A stretch of 64,000 nt of DNA from Eucalyptus grandis (taxonomy: Eukaryota > Streptophyta > Magnoliopsida > Myrtales > Myrtaceae): assembly GCF_016545825.1 (NCBI RefSeq), contig NC_052619.1, forward strand, positions 70,442,115 to 70,506,114, read 5' to 3'. The notes beneath the pieces were generated by a model, which worked only from the letters and a program-made list of their open reading frames with translations, did not search any database and had not been told where the DNA came from. Below are positions 21,691 to 34,291 of this stretch, piece by piece. Both the position numbers and the translations under genes were made by a program. Position 1 is the first letter of the stretch, and every line of letters begins with the position of its first letter.

Positions 21691-24600
21691 ATGTAAACAT
21701 TAGTTTTGCAATATGATTAGACTGATGCAAAGTGGACTTTCCAAACATAGATTTGACAATCGTTGGAGTTCCCAAACCAAAGACCCATCCCCCCTCCATT
21801 AACTATAATATAAAGATTATCTTTGCTAAAAATCATGGACATATGTGCTCGAAAGACTTGCGAGATGGCTTAATTAAAGCCTTCTCTCATAGGAAGACGT
21901 GATTCACTTACAAAATAATGACTTGGTTCAACGAGGGCGAGAAGTGATTGTTGATGCTAGAGGTCTTAAATGAGGAGTGTCTCCTGATAGGTTTCAAGGA
22001 TAGCAAAAGCGGCATGAATGAATTTAAACAAGAGGAGAGTATTTTTTTGATTATATATGTAAATTAGAATTTAACACATAGATGAAATGACAATGTTTAA
22101 AATTGGAACTCAAATGTTAAGTATGCTCAGGTGAGAGCACTCCCAGAATAAATAACTTCTTGGAAAAGTACTTCCCTACATGCAAAAGCGTATGAGTTAA
22201 ACCACATACTTGAAACTAAATGGCCCCACCTCACTCCATTCCCTTATGGATAGAAGTGACGCAATTGAGAAGCATAAGCAAGATAAATTGAACATTATCT
22301 AGAGGTTTTTTAGTCCATCCTTTCTATGAACTTGCAATACTCATTTGAGTGTTATTTCTAAAAGTTAGGAAGAGTGACAAACCCATTTATAGACACACGA
22401 GAGAGTGATTGTACTTAGGGAGAATTATTTGTTTATGTGAGAGAAAGTTCATGATGGATCCTGTGTAATCACTAGAAATGCGTGTTTTTATAGTTGGTGG
22501 AGTGTATTCAACTAGCCTATGCATACAGGGTGTGAGAGCACATATTAGAGGGTTCCGTTTGCGACATGATCTATAGGACGGTTGTTGCATGAGTCTAGTT
22601 TTGTGCGAGAGAAGCTTCTACACCTGTAGCGATGCAGCACTTGTACTCTTGGCTGAACTAACGAAATTCAGCCTATTTGAGCTAATTATAGTTGGAAGGA
22701 AGGACGTAGACACGAGGTGTTGAACCCCTATAAGTCTTAATTGCAATTTCTCTTCCTTGAACTCTTTGACTGTGGCTATTTATGCCTTTAGTTCACATAA
22801 CGTGTAAAAGGAGCATTTTTGTGCTAAATTGATTATACATAATCAGTTTACACTTTCTTGCTCCTCTTCTTTTTTTTCTTTTTTTTTTTTGGCATAACAG
22901 GTAAGAAGTTCATTCTCGCTCCTCAAAATTGTTTATTTTTCTGATCAAATTCTTGAATTTCTAATTTGCCTAATCAAATTCTCAAATATGGATGACTTTC
23001 CTCACCAAAAGTGGACTTTTACCTTTATTATTCTGTGGTCGTTTTCTTTGAAATTACATACATGAGTGACTCTGGAGGCATTTCCATTTTCGCACCACAA
23101 AACTACCACCCCATAACTTTCTTTTATACCTTCCACCATCAATTGCAATGTGAATAAATCATAAGATCAAAATACCCAATAAGCATTAACTCTTATTGAA
23201 GTTATAAAAAGTAGATTATAATGAGAAATTCACTTCGTCCAAATTCTAAGCGACTTAAATTATGAGGTCTAGAAATACTTATTTCGATAATTCGGTTATC
23301 TAAACTGTTGCATCCTTGTTTGAAAGCTTTTATAGCTACTGTTAGCTTGATATGTATAATTGTATATTCAACTGTTTCTAAGACATATACACACAAAATA
23401 CTCTATCCTTGTTGATTTATTCCTTTTAAATTCATCAGGAGCATTTATTTTTATTTTTATTTTTGGGTGGTTTCCAAGATAAGATATTTTATAGGAAATT
23501 CGCAACATCATCTAAGTTCTCAGAGCATCTGCACCCTAACTTACGTATGGGGATTGATGATGAGAAGTTCAAGACAGATTCTGTCTGATCCCAATAGTCC
23601 CTGGCAACCCCCACGAAATATATTATAGCACGGAGCCATAGGGCCAGAACACCTCAAGCTACATCATCAACCATATCAAGAAAGAATAATACCGAGGCAA
23701 GGGCAGCCAATAAGAACAATAGAGGCATGGGAATTCCACAGGAAAACCACTGGCCATGGGGAAACAAGTGGCGTAAAACAAGGGAGAAGGGAGAAAGCTA
23801 GAGAGAGGAGTCTCTGTCTCTGGTGCGTGTAGATGCAGTGTGCTTTTGTCAGATATGAAAAACTTCAGTTTCTTTCATTTCTTCTGCCGAATCTGGCCTT
23901 GTCTTGTTGCTTTAAAGTCGATGCTGATTTGACAAGAGACGAACATAAATTACTCGGTCTCTTCGAAGGGCGCAAAGATCACGCGAAAGCAGAAAAAAAA
24001 AAACACAGAGAGCCTACTTCAACAATTTTGCAAGAAGTGACTATTATCTTCCATTTATATGTTTAGAACTTAATGTTTTATGATTAATAGAGACTTGATA
24101 AATTTCCCTCAAAATCCGTGACATACTGAGGAACAAGTATTGACACGCAAGCACTTTAATTTTTATTCGTATTGTTAATCAGTTCCAAATATATATATAT
24201 ATATACTATCTTCTATACTTAAAGAGAGATGGAAAACACAATTGAGAGTATTTCAACATTTTTTTCTTGAACTGGCATTTATGCTTTCATTAGCTATATA
24301 TTTAAAAATTAAACCTCTATTACCATAAACATTTAAAATTTTATGAAAAAGAAATCAAAAATGATATGTCGGGTTTTTTGATTTTTTTTGTTTCCATTTT
24401 GTTCACTGATATAAGAATGTATTTTTCATTCTTGAATTTTATAGAGAAAATAAATAAGTAGTAAAACAAGCAAATCCCAATACTGACAAAGTAATATCGA
24501 GGACAGCTCTCCAAGCACCGCAAGATGCATCTTGGTAATTTATTTACAATGGTGAAATGAGAGCTCATAAGAAATTCTTGTAGATATGATGAGTAATTCG

Positions 24601-27590
24601 ACCTTATGATCGTGACCATTATTTTGCCCAAGACTGAGAAAAGGGCTTTCACTGTTTCTCATAGTGATATATATGTACCTTTTTGAATTACTTGCTAGGA
24701 AACTTTTGTTTAGCCTACTAAATTTGAAATTTGTGTACCGCAATGATGTGGAAAACCATGAAATCATTTCGAATAGGATATTGGGAATCTATACGTATGT
24801 GTGTGTGCGAGCGCATACAAAGTGATCAATTTTTCCTTGCTAAAGTCTATGAAGAAAAAAATGGTTGTTGACAACTTTAATGTCATCTTATCTTGAGCAC
24901 TTGGGTGAATATTTCTTATGCTATCATGTGAAAACATATTCACGATATCAATGAACAATTTATATCATCATAATTTGGGTTGAACACTTAATCTTTATTT
25001 TTTTCCACAATAAAGTTAGTGTTCCCTTACCTAGATCAAGTAGAGGTCAATGCCCATGCTCTATATACGGCGATGCCATCACCTGCCATCAGCTGCCGCC
25101 ACCGGCCAACGCCATCGTGGAGGAGATGCCATTGTCCATTGAAGGCCCTTGCCCTCACTAGTCACTAGACATCATTGAGGGTTGACAATTAATCCTCGTT
25201 GCTTTTGCCAGTGTTACAAGGGCGAAAGGTGTTGCCCATCATGCATTTGACTAAGGGGACATATCACGTAAATCCTACGTGGTAAGTTATCGCCACATAA
25301 GCTAATCACATCAACAAAAGTGATTTTAGGTTTCTAATCGTGGAAAAAAGGAAGTTAGAAAATTTGATTGCACAAAAAAAGTTAGGGAGTCAATTGTGTG
25401 TATATAACAAGAGTTATGGGTTCACTAGCACATTAAAACTTGTTACATGAAACTAGTTTTGCCGACTCACATAATTATCCCAAAAGATTGCGCCATTGTT
25501 CACCATGTCAACATGTCATAAAATTATGCATTAAAGCTTAATTGGACTATGCTACTCATTCTATGATATGTAAATTTTGATTTTCGTAAGATGTACTAGA
25601 CACATCTAGAGATGCTTTATCAAATATGCCGGTGCAATGACTTCTACTATCATTTTTTAAATGAGAAAAAAACTGTTGCATTTAAAAGATAAGTTCCACT
25701 ATAAAATTTTCTTTTCTTCTCTTTCATTTCGGAAAATTCTATGCGATATGTCTGAAAAGAAAAAGTAAGATGAAATCCCCATCTTAGTATAAGGTTTTAA
25801 GAGAACAAATCCCGTTCCTAAGCAACTTGAACAAATTTAGGCATCGTATTTATATTTGTGTAGTATATCAGATTAATAAGATATGGATGATCAATTGGCA
25901 AAAGTAAAATTTCTTCATTCCCAATTGGACACCATTGTCAAGAGAGGCCACTTCATGAAAGAGATCTAGCGACCAATCAAAGGTGGAGGCCAAGAAAAGA
26001 AAAATCAAAAGGTGCCTCGGCGAATGGAAATTTTGCCAACGAAAGGGAAATTGATGGCGACAATTAGAAGAATCCATGAACAAATTGTTATTAAAAATAA
26101 TCTTTCATTGCCTCATTTACTTTTTTTTTTGGTTATATATACAGACTATTGAGGAATCGTGTCCCTGTCCATCGTACAACCACTATGACATTTTTTACTT
26201 GTTAGAATAAACAAATGAAAGATACCCATCAATCACCATTTTAGACCATAGGTACAAATCAATCAAATGTTATCTTCTTTTGGCGACAATTTTGTCAATG
26301 CCATGCCAAAAAGTATAATTTCGATGAAATTACCTAGAATGTGACTTAAATAGATATCAGTTGTCCATATATAAAGGAAAGTGATATAATGGTATGTAAG
26401 AATAAATCTAGATGTGATATCATTCATCAATTGGACAGATTTTTAATTGGAGGAAGAAAGGGTGACTACATAAATCTCGGAAAAATATAGCATTCATTGC
26501 TAAGAATCTAATCTTACAAATAACTCAAAGTCAATAAGAATCTAATCTTTGACCTAGTTCTAAAAACAATTATTATAACATAAGCGAAGTGAATATTTTG
26601 TACAATTTAATTCGGACAGATTTGGCTCCATGTACTGCATAAATTATGCACTATAACAAGACTATATATAATGCGATAAAGGAATCAGAAGAAAAGATCA
26701 ATGAAAAAGAGTTTGGAGAGATGTTGCGTCTAAGCATAGATAACATAAAAATAGTATAAGAGAGGATATACATTATAGACACATCAACCCCATGAGTTAG
26801 TTATATTTAGTAAATGTGTTACAAATATGTTTTAAATGATAAAACCCAAAATAAAATGAATGTTAATAATGAGTTGATAACTTATTTAGACTTAACTCAT
26901 TTCTATAACTCTCTCTTCATTGTCTCACCTTTACTCACTTTGCACTCTCACCTTAGTTTGGGTATGAATTTTCTTAGATTTGATTAAATATATAAATATT
27001 TCAGTAATATGAAGTCGAGTTGACTATGAGTCACTAGATTTGGAGTATATGGAAATAAGTCAAGAATATTCTAATTGAGCCATTTGGATCGGGCTTTTTT
27101 TACTCAACCCACCCTATTTGAAGGGTTCAATACATCACGCAAGAAAATTGTCTAAAACTTTCAGAAAATCATACTCTTTTCCTGTGTCTTAAATTTAGTA
27201 CTCGTGTGAAATGCGACTAATTTTATACAGCACATTTTAAATTTAACAATATATATGTATATATTATATGGCTAGCCATTTACACGAGCATATATTCACA
27301 AACATATCTATACATATTTCCGTAGAAAAAAATTGCGATCTAAACTGGATAAAAAAAAAATGTACATAAATTACATCACCTTGAATAAATGCGGTCCAAT
27401 ATAAGATTATGACATCAAACCCTAAAAGTCCTATGATTCTTTCTTCTCTCAAGGACAATTCGACCACATCGATGGTTTTTAAATATTCTCTCATTTCCGG
27501 CTTTAACTATATATATAAGTGATAAATGAATTAGAACTTAGTTTTTTACGTGATTTAATTTCCTAGTACGTTGACCATTGCCCGCCATTA
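21691..27590. other. Long gene-free stretch
   Basis: Nearly 6 kb of AT-rich DNA. Open frames (e.g. 22387-22590, 23833-24066, 24341-24652, 25868-26083) are short and unrecognisable. Short T-runs followed by TTGG at 22880 and 26118 may be LINE tails. A GC-richer patch at 25060-25250 (CGATGCCATC, GCCGCCACC) has no frame I recognise. Confidence 0.45.
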
Positions 27591-27598
27591 GCTCACCC

Positions 27599-27722
27599 AA
27601 GCCCAAATTTAGCATTGCTTTTCCTTTAAGGATGGATGGCTTCGGCCCGACAGATATTCGGCCCAGATTGGCCTATTATGGCCCGACCCGGCCCGACCCG
27701 GCCCGGACCGGCCCGGCCCGTC
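27599..27722 (+). promoter_or_regulatory. bL17 promoter: site-II motifs and GGCCCG array
   Basis: AAGCCCAA at 27599-27606 and GGCCCA at 27660-27665 (TGGGCC on the other strand) are site-II elements. These are bound by TCP factors and typical of plant ribosomal-protein and organelle-protein promoters. They are followed by an imperfect array of GGCCCGACC/GGCCCG (27679-27720). The position just upstream of the inferred leader exon supports promoter function. No TATA box is evident. Confidence 0.5.
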
Positions 27723-27759
27723 ATTCGAGCCGGCTGGCTTAGCCTAAAACCACCTCAAA

Positions 27760-28298
27760 ACCCCTCTTTTTCCCTCGCTCTTCCGACTTCCGTCGTCGAG
27801 AAATCCAGAGGCCGCTCCATCCTCCGCCTCCTCCGGCCGTCGCCGATCGGACGCCGGTACGTGTTTCCTCCTTCTCCTGATCTTCGCGCGGTTCGTGGGT
27901 TTTCCTGGGTTTTTCTTGGAAATTCGTCGTTGGCTCGATGGGTCGATGTCCGTCCCGTTTTGTCCTCGCCGCTTTCTGTTCGATTCGTCGGGTCCGGGGC
28001 TGTAGCACACCGCGAGTTGAAGGCGGGTTCGAACTGTCCGCGCGAGATTTCCCACGTTTCGGTTTGCTGAGATCGAGATGGGTTTAGATGAATCCGCTTA
28101 CTTTCGCGATAGCTGAGAGCGGGTTGTGGGGAACTGTTGATGAAGTTGAAATTTGGAAAGGAAGCAGCCCCTGAAATGATGAACTTGGCCCAACCATATT
28201 GTCATTCTTTTTCCTTTTATTTTGTTGGGGTGGTTATAGTGTTGGGAAAGCTTCTGTTTTGATAAATTCTTGAGGATTTATGCTTACTGTGTCTACAG
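27760..28298 (+). other. bL17 5' leader exon and leader intron
   Basis: A likely non-coding first exon ends at 27856 before donor GTACGT. The intron runs to CTACAG at 28298; the next exon starts 14 nt before the ATG. Leader introns are common in this gene class. The transcription start is not visible. The open frames here (27636-28070 and antisense) are GC-rich by-products. Confidence 0.5.
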
Positions 28299-28312
28299 TC
28301 TTTTCGCCAGAA

Positions 28313-30088
28313 ATGACGAAGTTTAGGAAGCTTGGTAGGCCTGCTGCTCACAGAATGTCCATGCTGAGGTTTTGTTTGCAACCCTGTCGTAAATATTTGA
28401 ATTTGAACCTTTTGGGCTTGTAAAGGTTTTTCATTTGATGGAATTATTCGGGTGGACAGGACAATGGTATCGCAGTTGGTGAAACATGAGCGCATCGAAA
28501 CCACTGTGGCTAAGGTAAGTTGCCGTACGATTCGTTTTTGCATCTATGGAGTGCTTGACAATGATTACCATTTTAACTGCATATTTCTGATAGATCTTTG
28601 AAAATGCAGGCCAAAGAGGTCCGGCGGTTAGCAGATAATATGGTACAGTTTGGTAAAGAGGTAGGATCATGTCATTATTCTTATATTATTGCCTTTGATG
28701 ATGATAGATTTACAGTTACCCCTGAAGGACATGGTTTTTAGGTTATAGCCAATAATATTGTTGGTCAATGCCTTGAGATGTTATGGGAGCTTTATTAATC
28801 AATGTTGGACTTTGCTTCATTCTCATCTTACACTCCAAAGTGGGGTTAGGTTAGCCTTTTGCCATCACAGTTCTACTGCTTAAGCACTTGCTGGTGGCTG
28901 GTTCAATCTGGATACTGAAGATGTTAGCTTTGCTGCTTCTAGATGTTAGGTTGTTGAAAACAAAATTTTTTCAGAACTTGAACATCTGGTATTGTAGTGC
29001 TCAACTTATCTGAAAGTATACTAGTTGAAATACTTTACATTGATCGGTACGAAACTTGTAATATGGGACATTAGGGCCAAAGGGCATGACGTTTCTCAAT
29101 TGTGAGCCCTCGTCTTTTGACATTGTTTCATTTTTACGATTTTGTTTATTATCATTAAGATCACATATTGAAACTCTGACGGGAGACATTTTCTGGGACA
29201 TGATTGTAATGGCTCAGCTCTTGCATTGATTCAATTTCAACATTTAATTTTTGAGATTGGTACTACGATTTTACTGTTCAAACTTTGACAAGTAGGATGT
29301 TCATGTGATATTTCTGTTTTTATCTTGACTAGATATTGTTGGAGTGATAAAATTGAAAGAATATTGAAAGTTGAGTGTTTTGCTAATTCAAAGTGAAGTT
29401 CCATGGTAAAAATGAAATACTACTGAAAGTTTAACAATTGACGAAGAGTTTTACCTTAGTGTCTTGGGTATGCATCTTCATACACTTGATAGTATTGTCC
29501 TATCCTATTTGACTATCTCTACCGCCAGTCAAGTGAAATTTTGTGCTGAGTTTATTTTAGTTCGACTGATTGGCGCTTTTGCGATACTTGTTATATTTTG
29601 CCAGGGTACCCTTCATGCTGCTAGGCAAGCAGCTGCTTTTGTGCGAGGAGATGATGTCCTTCACAAACTATTCACCGAACTGGCCTATAGATACAAGTGA
29701 CTATAAGCTCATTAATCTTTCATCCCTTCATTTGTCATGAACCTTACCCTTTTCAATATATGTGAACACAGAGATCGAGCTGGTGGATATACGAGACTTC
29801 TTCGAACTCGCATTCGAGTTGGTGATGCTGCACCCATGGCTTATATTGAGTAAGGCCATAATTCTATTTCTTGCTTATAAAGTATGTAAAATGTATTAAA
29901 TCTGTCTTCCACTCTGCCATCTCATGAGCTAGAATAGGCTGTGTAGGTGGATTAATAATATGCAATATATGTATCTAGTTTGATCCAATGTCTATATAGT
30001 TACTTGTGACATAGAGAGGGAGTTCAGCGAGTCGTTAAGCGGAACAGTATGAAACTTCAACATCAGTTTCCTGTGTTTTGGGGGGAGA

Positions 30089-30126
<38 letters not shown>

Positions 30127-30646
30127 GGGACGGTAGGTAGATAAAGAAGCTTTTAGATGTATAAACCAGGAGGGAAGAAGAAAAAGTTCATTCCTTATTT
30201 TGGGAAAGATTGAGGGTATTATCTCAAGCATGTTTTTGAGTGAGTATGGACCACCCCTCTAATGAGTTTATTAGTGGAGGTTTGAGGAAGCTTCACGCAA
30301 GCCCATTGAATACCCAGTGAAAAGTGATCCTAATTGATTAAGTTTTTTCAATTTTTTATAAAAAAAAAATAACCTGCACTAGTAGTTCATGATGAATCAT
30401 GATGTCACTTTGGTGATGTTTTCGTGTGCATTCTCAGGGGGTTATGCAATTAGATGTCTTAACTGGTTATATTTTGCTGAATGATGTTTGAACAGGTTTA
30501 TTGACAGAGAAAATGAACTTAGACAGTCGAAGCCTCCAGTCCCTCAGCCTCCACAAAGACCTCCTATGGATCCCTGGACAAGATCGAAGCTTTGCAAACA
30601 GTTTGCACCTCCTAAAGAGGAAAAATTCTCTGAGCCTGATGCATAA
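28313..30646 (+). CDS. RPL17: Organellar large-subunit ribosomal protein bL17
   Basis: bL17 of the 50S-type ribosome, probably mitochondrial, 160 residues. Six coding exons: 28313-28368, 28460-28514, 28610-28660, 29605-29696, 29772-29849, 30496-30646 (stop TAA); lengths sum to exactly 161 codons. It opens [18 protein letters not shown], the bL17 start, followed by [20 protein letters not shown] and [34 protein letters not shown] and [19 protein letters not shown] complete the conserved core (residues ~1-120). A Pro-rich plant tail ([15 protein letters not shown]) follows. There is no clear transit peptide, as for other short plant bL17m proteins. The last intron (29850-30495) carries a GA microsatellite. 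AATAAA at 30994-30999 may be the poly-A signal. Confidence 0.95.
30094..30119 (+). repeat. GA microsatellite in the last bL17 intron
   Basis: A run of about 13 GA units followed by a G-run, inside intron 29850-30495. Confidence 0.85.
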
Positions 30647-31010
30647 ACTCGGAAGAGGCCACTTGATAGTCCTTTATTTATCAAGTAAAGGGATTCCTTT
30701 ACCCCTCATAATCTGTCATTGGCCATATAGATCAAGAGGAACCTTTGTGCTGTTTATTTTTGTGCTATGTATTTGAGTAGTGGCTTTGGAGGTGATAATG
30801 ATAAGCATCTTCATTCTCCAGAGCATCAAGCAAACATAGGCTTGTACCACCGTCAATTCGATCATTCGATGGTTCTAGGATGCCTTTGGTGTTTTGATTT
30901 ATATCATTTGCATTTTTGGGTGCTGAGGTCTATGCTTCACAGTGAAGAATTTTTAACTGCTCACTGAGCCTTGTTCCGCGGCTGCCATTCATGAATAAAT
31001 TTAATACATT
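30647..31010 (+). other. bL17 3' UTR
   Basis: Follows the stop codon; AATAAA at 30994-30999. Two open frames here have no recognisable product. Confidence 0.4.
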
Positions 31011-33781
31011 CATTCCTTTATCTTTTGGGCTGGAAGAAACCTTCCCTTGAAATTGTGCATAATTTATATTGTCCGCAATGTCAAGTCATTCAGCCAGGAT
31101 TGATTGCCAAACTTTGGGTTTCATAAGCAGAAAACTGGCATTTTCATGGGTTTAACGTGTAAGGCTAGAGGAGTGTGAGTGCATTTAATCGGCAAAAGAG
31201 AATGTAAGGGATGTGGAGCTGCGCATGCTTGTAAGTAGCTGATGTTGATGAGCTAATTGGCAGTTTCTCTCTCTCTCTCTCTCTCCGTGCAGTCAGTAAT
31301 TATGAAGAGGTTCCTTCAAGCTTTATCTCTTTTTCGTTGGTTATCCTTGAAGTTACCATTAAGTATTGCTTAAGTGTGATTTAGATGCGTTAATCTCGCC
31401 CATTTAGTTGCTCTTCTGGCAACTAATAAGACCAAACTCTATGTAGCACTTTTTCATGTTTGGTTGTGATGTGGAATTAAGAGGAGGATCCGGATGATTG
31501 TTAGGAGAGGAATAGCAAACTATTTCTCGTCTTGTCAGAAAACTCTCCTTGAATTCACCAAGTAGACCAACCAAGTATTGCCAAACATTGGGCCTATCCT
31601 AAGCCAAAAATCTCCCAACAAATAACCATGTTTTCTAGGTATATTTCGTTTTCCTACGTCTTAAGTGGTCCAAAGAAGCCACATCAAACCAAATCTCAAC
31701 ATCACCATGAAAATAACAAAAAACCAAAAGCAAAAGATGGGCATACCAATCAAAGGGTGAATAACGGATTAAAAATAATTTATACTCTATCCTGTTTATA
31801 TCTATATTGGACGTGGAAGTGAAACATTGGTGGAAAAATCCCTCGCTTTTGCTTCCCGATGAATGGATCGACAGCTGGAAGACTCCACAGAAAATCTATT
31901 CTTTCCATTTTGGTCGGTTTGCTTCGCTTCTACGACAACATTCATACTCTGTCACATCTCCATTTATACTATCTTCGTACTTTTACAGGCATATGATTTT
32001 TCTTTTTTTTGTTTTATTTATATGAAATATAGTAGGAAGACAAGTGCATGGGATGGAGTAACGGAGAGATACGTAGCGATGAGTGCACGGCTTCCATCTT
32101 AAAGGGAAGAATTATAATTGCAAAGCTCGGCTCACGTCTGCATCACAAGTGTGCGGTCGGGTCGCTGCCACGTGGACTTCTGATGCTCCCTTTTCCCATG
32201 CTTTATGAAGCTTCGAAGCTAATATTCATGGTGGTCAGTCTAATGTTTGATTAATGTATTAAATAGAAGAGACCAAACTTAGTTCTGACTTTTGAGTTAC
32301 TTCTGTTCTGATTTCGTGGATAATCTTTATCACACTACAATGCTTAGGTCTTTCGGATGACAAAATGGAAGGTGAGATGTCCCTTTGGAAAGTGATGCCT
32401 AGTGGGTGTCAACCAACTTTAATTTCATTAAACATTCTAATTGGTGTCTTTGACCGCGTTTGTATTCCCTTTTTTCGTTTGGTGAAATTTGATTGCATTA
32501 TCAGTCTTGATTAATCTTTCAATTTCACCTTAATTTGTCTTTACTTTAGCATCAAGGAATATGGAGCAAGACCAAGAAATATAAAAATGGTTTCTGTAGT
32601 AGTTATTTCGGGTTCTTTCTATTAGGGTTTAATAAGAAAAACCGCAAAAAATAAAGAAAAGTAGAAAATATTGGATTACATGGTGAAAAATTCTCCTTAA
32701 AGGTGTCATTGAGGACAATGATTCAGGAAAACAGGAAAAAGAAATATCTGCAGATAAACACTGACTTGACCTGTAGATGCTCATGCAACTGATATTATTA
32801 TTCTATAGTTCTTATCCGTACTTATTATAAGCCGAAAAAAGAGGGCAATATGGAGGTTTCAACTCTCTCACAAATGACACCACACCTTTACAATAAAAAG
32901 GGTATGATTCACAGGAACTTTTAACTTAGCCAAAAAGCATTGACTATAATTATCAATCGGTTTAACGGTCAGCTTTCCAACAGATCATATGCATCTTCTG
33001 CCTATATCTTTAAGTAAAATAATAGGTTTGCTCAATCTGGTAAGTGAGATGGGACATGAGTTGACTCGCTTCCCATTGTCAGATGCATCATGAATCATCA
33101 ACTAATCTGTTCTCTTCAACCTAATGTGCAACTACCTCTATGACGGCAATCTTTGTTCTGTACTTTTGGAGAAAAGAGGTTTGAAGATTAGAGCAACTTA
33201 TTTTTCCCACCTTTGTAATGATCATTTTTAAGCCTGTTTTTTGGGGTTTGGTGGCTTGGCACAAGCTGAGAGGGCTAGTGCTCAATCAATTTTTATAACA
33301 ATTGCTACCCTGCATGTTCTCTGCATTTTTCCAAGCTGGCCTGCAAATTCCTCTCCTCTGCATTTTTGTAATGCATTCTCTGCATTTTCTGAATGTGAAT
33401 CTGTGTTTTAGTCCTAACAACTAACATAAAATTGGCATGTTTTTCATATTTAATTGTCATTTCAACTATTTCCACATGTTAGTGTAACCGCAACTTGCAG
33501 TCAGATATCAACTTCGAGAAAATTACAGTTGATCTATCCTTGCCAGGACAAAAGGATAAAGCGGGAGAGAAGTAGAAAAAACATACAGGAAAAAGAAAAT
33601 AAATGAAAAAGTTGGTAACTTGGTATCGATGATGAAGCAGTTTAAAAAACAATGGAAAGCAAAGTGTGAACGAGAATTCAAACAGAGGTCGGATCCCTCT
33701 ATATTGACCCCACTTGCACCTATCTCACCTCATTTGCTTCTCCATGTCATTCAGAAGAAACCCCAGAACCACATAGGTTTG

Positions 33782-33816
<35 letters not shown>

Positions 33817-34200
33817 GCATAAATGCTATTGTTCTTGATCCAGTTTCATGTGATGGTTTTTCTTGAATTAGTTCTCCCGCTTTATGCATGTAATGTTCAG
33901 CGGTCCAGGATTTTCTACTTTAGTTTCATCTTCTCTAGCAAATTTTAGTCAGGGAAGTGTTTTTGTTACCCCTCTTCTTGGCTAGGAATGTGCAATGTTG
34001 TGAATGTCACAAAAGGAACTTAATTTGGTTTTTCGTTGAATTGTCTGTACAAAAACAGCTTCTTGACACAACAATCTTCTCGAATTTGAAATGCTTACTC
34101 ACCCACTTCTTGATTCTGTCATTCTTTCTGCGGTTTAAGTAACATTCATTTATTTTTCGGCTTATCAAATCATCATGGCGAATGCATATGGCTTAGCCTT
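31011..34200. other. Intergenic bL17-GUX
   Basis: No gene recognised. CT microsatellites lie at 31266-31285 and 33785-33812; the second may be in the GUX promoter or leader. Open frames at 31628-32254 and 33957-34142 match nothing I know. Confidence 0.45.
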
Positions 34201-34291
34201 CCTCTGACCATGTTTGATGATTCTTCCTGCACTGTCCTGTTGATCAGATGGTGGATTCCCCTGCTTCAAGTAAATCCAGCTGAGAGAAGCA

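Noticed and set aside
23833..24066. 77-codon frame in the gene-free stretch
   Set aside because: No similarity I recognise and no splice partners.
27636..28070. 144-codon frame upstream of bL17
   Set aside because: Spans promoter and leader, begins in the GGCCCG array, and has no domain.
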